A stretch of DNA of 64,000 bases from Paracidovorax wautersii (GTDB taxonomy: Bacteria; Pseudomonadota; Gammaproteobacteria; Burkholderiales; Burkholderiaceae_C): contig WNDQ01000001.1 in NCBI GenBank assembly GCA_009912175.1, forward strand, positions 124,001-188,000, written 5' to 3'. The stretch's first letter is position 1, and every line of letters begins with the position of its first letter. Of this stretch, positions 59,673 to 64,000 are shown piece after piece. The translations under genes were made by a program, and so were the position numbers. Below the pieces are notes generated by a model. It ran no database searches and had not been told where the DNA came from. It worked only from the letters and a program-made list of their open reading frames with translations.

Positions 59673-59765
59673 AGCGGGCCGGAACTGCCTCTGCTCATGT
59701 CCTCCTGCACCGGCCTGCGGCCGGCGCATTCCCCCCTGACTTCGCTGAGGCAGTTCCGGCCCGCT
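59673..59765. repeat. Long interrupted inverted repeat (19-bp perfect arms) with nested hairpin
   Basis: agcgggccggaactgcctc ... gaggcagttccggcccgct, enclosing ccggcctgcggccgg; lies between convergent ACBP and oxidoreductase genes. Confidence 0.9.
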
Positions 59766-59801
59766 TCGCCTCGCCGCGAGCGCCGCAACGTCTGTTTGCC
59801 G

Positions 59802-61913
59802 TCAGGTGCCTGAATCGCCGTCCGGCTCGACCTCGACCAGGCAGTCGTAAAACACCGGCGCACGCCCGATGTCGGTCAAGCGCTGGCTGGTCAGTTCATT
59901 GACGTTGCGGCCGTCCAGGCCGAACTTGCGCCACCAGATGCCCATGCCGTTGACCACGCCGGGGCGCGCGCGTGTGCTGACCTCGGCCTTGCAGCGGTAG
60001 CTGCCGCGGTCGTTGAAGATGCGCACGACCGTGCCGTCGGCGATGCCGCGCGGCGCGGCGTCGTCGGGGTGGATTTCCAGCAGCGGCTCGCCCTCGATGC
60101 GGCGCAGGCTTTGCACGTTGACGAAGGTCGAGTTGAGAAAGTTGCGCGCCGGCGGCGAGATCATGGCCAGCGGATAGGCGGACGAACTGCCCGCCACTTC
60201 GTAGTTGGGCAGGTGATCGGGCAGGCCGTCGATTCCTTGCGCCGCCAGGCGGGCGCTGTGGAATTCGCAGCGGCCCGAGGGCGTGGGGAAACCGCCTTCG
60301 GCGAAGGGCGCGTCGGGCACGGGCAGGGAGACAAAACCATCGCGCAGCAGGGCGTCGAAGTTGACCGTCGGGCCGAGTGCCTGGCGGCACAGGGCTTCGT
60401 CGCTGTCGGCAAAACACGCGTCGTCGAAACCCAGGCGCGCGGCCAGCTGCCGGAAGACGTCGGTGTTGGGCCGCGCCTGGCCGACGGGCGCGATGGCGGG
60501 CCGGTTGAGCAGCACGTCGGTGTGGCCGTAGCTGTTGTGGATGTCCCAGTGTTCGAGCTGCGTGGTGGCGGGCAGCACGTAGTCGGCGTAGTCGGCCGTG
60601 TCGGTGCGGAACTGTTCGAGCACGACGGTGAACAGGTCTTCGCGCGCAAAGCCCTGCGCGACCTGGGCCGATTGCGGCGCCACGGCGACCGGGTTGCTGT
60701 TGTAGACAACCAGGGCCTGCACGCGCGGACCGAAGGCGGGGCTGGCTGCGGCCAGCAAGTGTTCGCCGATGGTGGACATGTTGAGCGTGCGTGGGCGGCG
60801 CTCGCCCAGCAGGTCGGGCCGCCGCAGTGTGGCCGCCTGCACGGGCGCGGTGCTGGAGGACGACAGCAGCAGGCCGCCAGCGCGGTGGCGCCAGGCGCCG
60901 ACCAGCGCGGGCAGGCAGGCCACGGCGCGCACGGCGTTGCCGCCGCCGCGCACGCGCTGCATGCCGTAGTTCAGGCGGATGGCGGCGGGCTTGGTGTGGG
61001 CGTAGTCGTGCGCCAGTTGCCGGATCTGCTCGACAGGCACGCCGCAGACCTCGGCCGCGCGCTCGGGCGGCCATTGCAGGGCGCGTTCACGCAAGGCGTC
61101 CCAGCCCAGCGTGTGGCGCGCGAGGTAGTCGTGGTCGAGGCCGGCCTGCGCGTCGGCCTGCTTCCAGGCGGCGTCGTGCACGATCAGCTCGTGCATCAGC
61201 GCCAGCGCCAGCGCGCCGTCGGTTCCGGGGCGCAGGGCGATGTGTTCGTGGCACTTGTCGGCGGTCTCGCTGCGGCGCGGGTCGATGCAGACCAGCCGCG
61301 CGCCGGCGCGCTTGGCCTGCTGCGCGTAACGCCAGAAATGCAGGTTGCTGCCCACCGAGTTGCTGCCCCAGATCAGGATCAGGCGCGACTCGGCGAAGAA
61401 CTCGACCTTCATGCCGACCTTGCCACCCAGCGTGTGGACCAGCGCCTCGGTGCCGGCCGAGGCGCAGATGGTGCGGTCCAGCAGCGACGCGCCCAGGCGG
61501 TGGAAAAAGCGCGCGGCCATGGCCTCGCCCTGCACCAGGCCCATGGTGCCGGCGTAGCTGTAGGGCAGGATGGCCTGCGGGTCGTGTGCGGCAATGGTTT
61601 TCAAACGCTGCGCGATGTCGTCCAGCGCCTCGTCCCAGCCCACGGGCTCGAACTGCCCGCTGCCCTTGGGGCCCACGCGGCGCAGCGGCGTGAGCACGCG
61701 CTCGGGGTGGTAGCTGCGTTCGGTGTATTTGGAGACCTTGGCGCACAAGGCGCCGTCGGTGTGGCGGTGCGCGGGGTTGCCCGCGACCTTGATGGCCACG
61801 CCCGCGCGCACCGTGGTGACCAGCGAGCAAGTGTCAGGGCAGTCATGCGGGCAGGCGCCCAGCACGACGGTATCGTCGGCATCGGAAAGAACGGGAGTAG
61901 TGGCTGCGGCCAT
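59802..61913 (-). CDS. Molybdopterin-dependent oxidoreductase family protein
   Basis: VVLGACPHDCPDTCSLVTTVRAGVAIKVAGNPAHRHTDGALCAKVSKY (CxxxC [4Fe-4S] motif) ... GMQRVRGGGNAVRAVACLPALVGAW; start reassigned to MAAATTPVLSD. Confidence 0.93.
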   Translation of the reverse strand: MAAATTPVLSDADDTVVLGACPHDCPDTCSLVTTVRAGVAIKVAGNPAHRHTDGALCAKVSKYTERSYHPERVLTPLRRVGPKGSGQFEPVGWDEALDDIAQRLKTIAAHDPQAILPYSYAGTMGLVQGEAMAARFFHRLGASLLDRTICASAGTEALVHTLGGKVGMKVEFFAESRLILIWGSNSVGSNLHFWRYAQQAKRAGARLVCIDPRRSETADKCHEHIALRPGTDGALALALMHELIVHDAAWKQADAQAGLDHDYLARHTLGWDALRERALQWPPERAAEVCGVPVEQIRQLAHDYAHTKPAAIRLNYGMQRVRGGGNAVRAVACLPALVGAWRHRAGGLLLSSSSTAPVQAATLRRPDLLGERRPRTLNMSTIGEHLLAAASPAFGPRVQALVVYNSNPVAVAPQSAQVAQGFAREDLFTVVLEQFRTDTADYADYVLPATTQLEHWDIHNSYGHTDVLLNRPAIAPVGQARPNTDVFRQLAARLGFDDACFADSDEALCRQALGPTVNFDALLRDGFVSLPVPDAPFAEGGFPTPSGRCEFHSARLAAQGIDGLPDHLPNYEVAGSSSAYPLAMISPPARNFLNSTFVNVQSLRRIEGEPLLEIHPDDAAPRGIADGTVVRIFNDRGSYRCKAEVSTRARPGVVNGMGIWWRKFGLDGRNVNELTSQRLTDIGRAPVFYDCLVEVEPDGDSGT

Positions 61914-62121
61914 GGGCGTTGTCGTGGGCAATCGTGGGAGGCGGATCGGCGATCCGTCGATCGCGTCATGCCGGCATTTTCGGCCAGATGGCGCATTGGC
62001 GCTGGACTTGCGGGCATCACGCAGCGGACTACACTGGCACGATTCGGATGAGCCTCTGGCTTGATCCTTGCAGCACGTCCGCTCCTTTGTGGCGCGCGAC
62101 GTGCGCCTTCCGGTTTTCATC

Positions 62122-63333
62122 ATGAATCTGATCCAAGACATCGTCGCCCAGGCCGCGGCCCTGACGGCCATCCGGCGCGACATCCACGCCCACCCTGAAC
62201 TCTGTTTCGAGGAGCACCGCACGGCCGATCTGGTCGCCCGCAAACTGGCCGAATGGGGCGTCGACGAGGTCCACCGCGGCGTGGGCCGCACCGGCGTGGT
62301 CGGCCTGCTGCACGGGCGCGACGGCGGCGCCAGCGGCCGGCGCATCGGCCTGCGCGCCGACATGGACGCGCTGCCCATGCAAGAGATCAACACCTTCGCC
62401 CACGCCAGCCAGACGCCCGGCAAGATGCACGCCTGCGGCCACGACGGCCACACCACCATGCTGCTGGCCACCGCGCAGCACCTGGCCCGGCACCGCGACT
62501 TCGACGGCACCGTGGTGCTGCTGTTCCAGCCGGCCGAGGAACTGGGCGGCGGCGCCCAGGTGATGATCGATGACGGCCTGTTCCAGCGTTTTCCGGTCGA
62601 GGCCGTGTTCGGCATGCACAACTGGCCCGGCATGGCCGTCGGCCAGATTGCGCTCAGCCCCGGCCCCATCATGGCCTCGACCAACGAGTTCAAGATCACC
62701 ATCCACGGCCGCGGCTGCCACGGCGCCATGCCACACCTGGGCGTCGACCCGGTGCCGATCGCCTGCCAGCTGGTGCTGGCCCTGCAGACCATCGTCAGCC
62801 GCAACACCAAGCCGATCGACGCGGCCGTGCTGTCGGTCACCATGATCTACGCGGGCGAGGCCACCAACGTGGCGCCCGACCATTGCGAGATCCAGGGCAC
62901 GGTGCGCACCTTCCGCACCGACGTGCTCGACCTGATCGAGGCGCGCATGAAAGAGGTGGCCGAGCACACCTGCGCGGCCCACCAGGCCCGCTGCGACTTC
63001 CGCTTCACGCGCAACTACCCCGCCACCGTCAACGAGCCCACGGCCACCGCCTTCGCGCGCCAGGCGCTGGCTGACGTGGTGGGCCCGGCCAACCTGATCG
63101 CGCAAGAGCCCACCATGGGCGCCGAGGATTTTTCGTACATGCTGCAGGCGCGGCCCGGCGCCTATTTCTTCATCGGCAACGGGGACGGCCTGCACCGCGA
63201 GGGCGGCCACGGCGAGGGCCCCTGCGTGCTGCACAACACCAGCTACGACTTCAACGACGAGCTGCTGCCGCTGGGCGCCAGCGCCTTCGCGCAGCTCGTG
63301 CGGCGCTGGCTGGCCCAGCCGGCGCAGGCCTGA
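62122..63333 (+). CDS. M20 family amidohydrolase/peptidase (hippurate hydrolase-like)
   Basis: AIRRDIHAHPELCFEEHRTADLVARKLAEWG; GLRADMDALPMQE; HACGHDGHTTMLLATAQ; MGAEDFSYMLQARPGAYFFIGNGD. Confidence 0.95.
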   Translation: MNLIQDIVAQAAALTAIRRDIHAHPELCFEEHRTADLVARKLAEWGVDEVHRGVGRTGVVGLLHGRDGGASGRRIGLRADMDALPMQEINTFAHASQTPGKMHACGHDGHTTMLLATAQHLARHRDFDGTVVLLFQPAEELGGGAQVMIDDGLFQRFPVEAVFGMHNWPGMAVGQIALSPGPIMASTNEFKITIHGRGCHGAMPHLGVDPVPIACQLVLALQTIVSRNTKPIDAAVLSVTMIYAGEATNVAPDHCEIQGTVRTFRTDVLDLIEARMKEVAEHTCAAHQARCDFRFTRNYPATVNEPTATAFARQALADVVGPANLIAQEPTMGAEDFSYMLQARPGAYFFIGNGDGLHREGGHGEGPCVLHNTSYDFNDELLPLGASAFAQLVRRWLAQPAQA

Positions 63334-63427
63334 CGCAGGGGACGGGCGCCGCGCGCTCGCCTTTTGATGGGCGCGCGGCCAAAGCCCTGTATCCTTGCCG
63401 GATCACACGCGCCGGATCCGTCGACTC

Positions 63428-64000
63428 ATGGAAACCAAGTGGCTTGAGGACTTCGTCAGCCTCGCCGAAACCCATAGCTTCTCCCGCTCAGCCCAACTGC
63501 GCCACGTCACGCAACCCGCCTTCTCGCGGCGCATCCAGTCGCTCGAAGCCTGGGCCGGGACCGATCTGGTCGACCGCTCGTCCTACCCCACCCGGCTCAC
63601 GCCCGCGGGCCAGACGCTCTACAACCAGGCGCTGGAGCTGCTGCACGACCTGCAGGCCACGCGCTCTATGCTGCGCGCGCACCGGCAGGCGGCCGACGAC
63701 GTCATCACCTTCGCCATGCCGCATTCGCTGACGTTTGCGTTCTTTCCGGCCTGGATGTCGGCGCTGCGCGAACAGTTCAAGCCCATCAAGACCCGGCTGA
63801 TCGCGCTCAACGTGCTCGACGCCGTCACCCAGCTGGCCGAAGGCGGCTGCGACATCCTGGCGGCCTTCCACCACCCGTCGCGCCCCCTGCAACTCGACCC
63901 GGTGCGCTACGAGATGATCCAGCTCGGCACCGAGACGCTGTCGGCCTATTCCCTCGCCGACGCCGCGCTCAAGCCCGTGCACCGGCTCGACGGCCGCACC
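63428..64000 (+). CDS. LysR family transcriptional regulator (partial, runs off window end)
   Basis: METKWLEDFVSLAETHSFSRSAQLRHVTQPAFSRRIQSLEAWAGTDLVDRSSYPTRLTPAG. Confidence 0.93.
   Translation, partial: METKWLEDFVSLAETHSFSRSAQLRHVTQPAFSRRIQSLEAWAGTDLVDRSSYPTRLTPAGQTLYNQALELLHDLQATRSMLRAHRQAADDVITFAMPHSLTFAFFPAWMSALREQFKPIKTRLIALNVLDAVTQLAEGGCDILAAFHHPSRPLQLDPVRYEMIQLGTETLSAYSLADAALKPVHRLDGRT

Noticed and set aside
1-64000. CRISPR arrays, IS elements, prophage, integrons, tRNA genes
   Set aside because: No regularly spaced direct repeats, transposase/integrase ORFs or tRNA cloverleaf signatures recognised.

Overview
This is a GC-rich, gene-dense window that looks chromosomal and is probably from a Comamonadaceae/Burkholderiales bacterium (inferred from codon style, porin type and gene families). 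I support about 50 protein genes, one RNase P RNA gene (rnpB, minus strand), one probable stand-alone small RNA, several intrinsic terminators and a few operator-like inverted repeats. I saw no IS elements, prophage, tRNAs or CRISPR. Recognisable modules: a FecI/FecR/TonB-receptor locus, trpE, metNIQ, an SbmA-like ABC transporter, a Bug-family SBP, gshB, benE, a TRAP transporter (DctPQM) with DUF2848 and an amidase, divergent 5'-nucleotidase and extracellular nuclease genes, a porin, ilvA, an AaeXAB-like aromatic-acid efflux operon with MarR, clsB-ybhN, a molybdopterin oxidoreductase and an M20 hydrolase. The least explained region is a six-gene co-directional cluster at 48368-58674: a CapA-phosphatase fusion, a secreted metzincin-like protease, two tandem SGQLR-type glycosyltransferase-like paralogs, a HAD phosphatase and a nucleotidyltransferase-kinase-nucleotidyltransferase fusion. 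It looks like an uncharacterised surface-polymer system. Other notable signals are a promoter-to-terminator sRNA with an anti-Shine-Dalgarno motif upstream of ilvA, a perfect 46-bp palindrome exactly at a frameshift in the FUSC efflux gene, and further reading-frame breaks in metN, an FAD oxidoreductase and the 5'-nucleotidase N-terminus. These breaks may be real or may be consensus errors.
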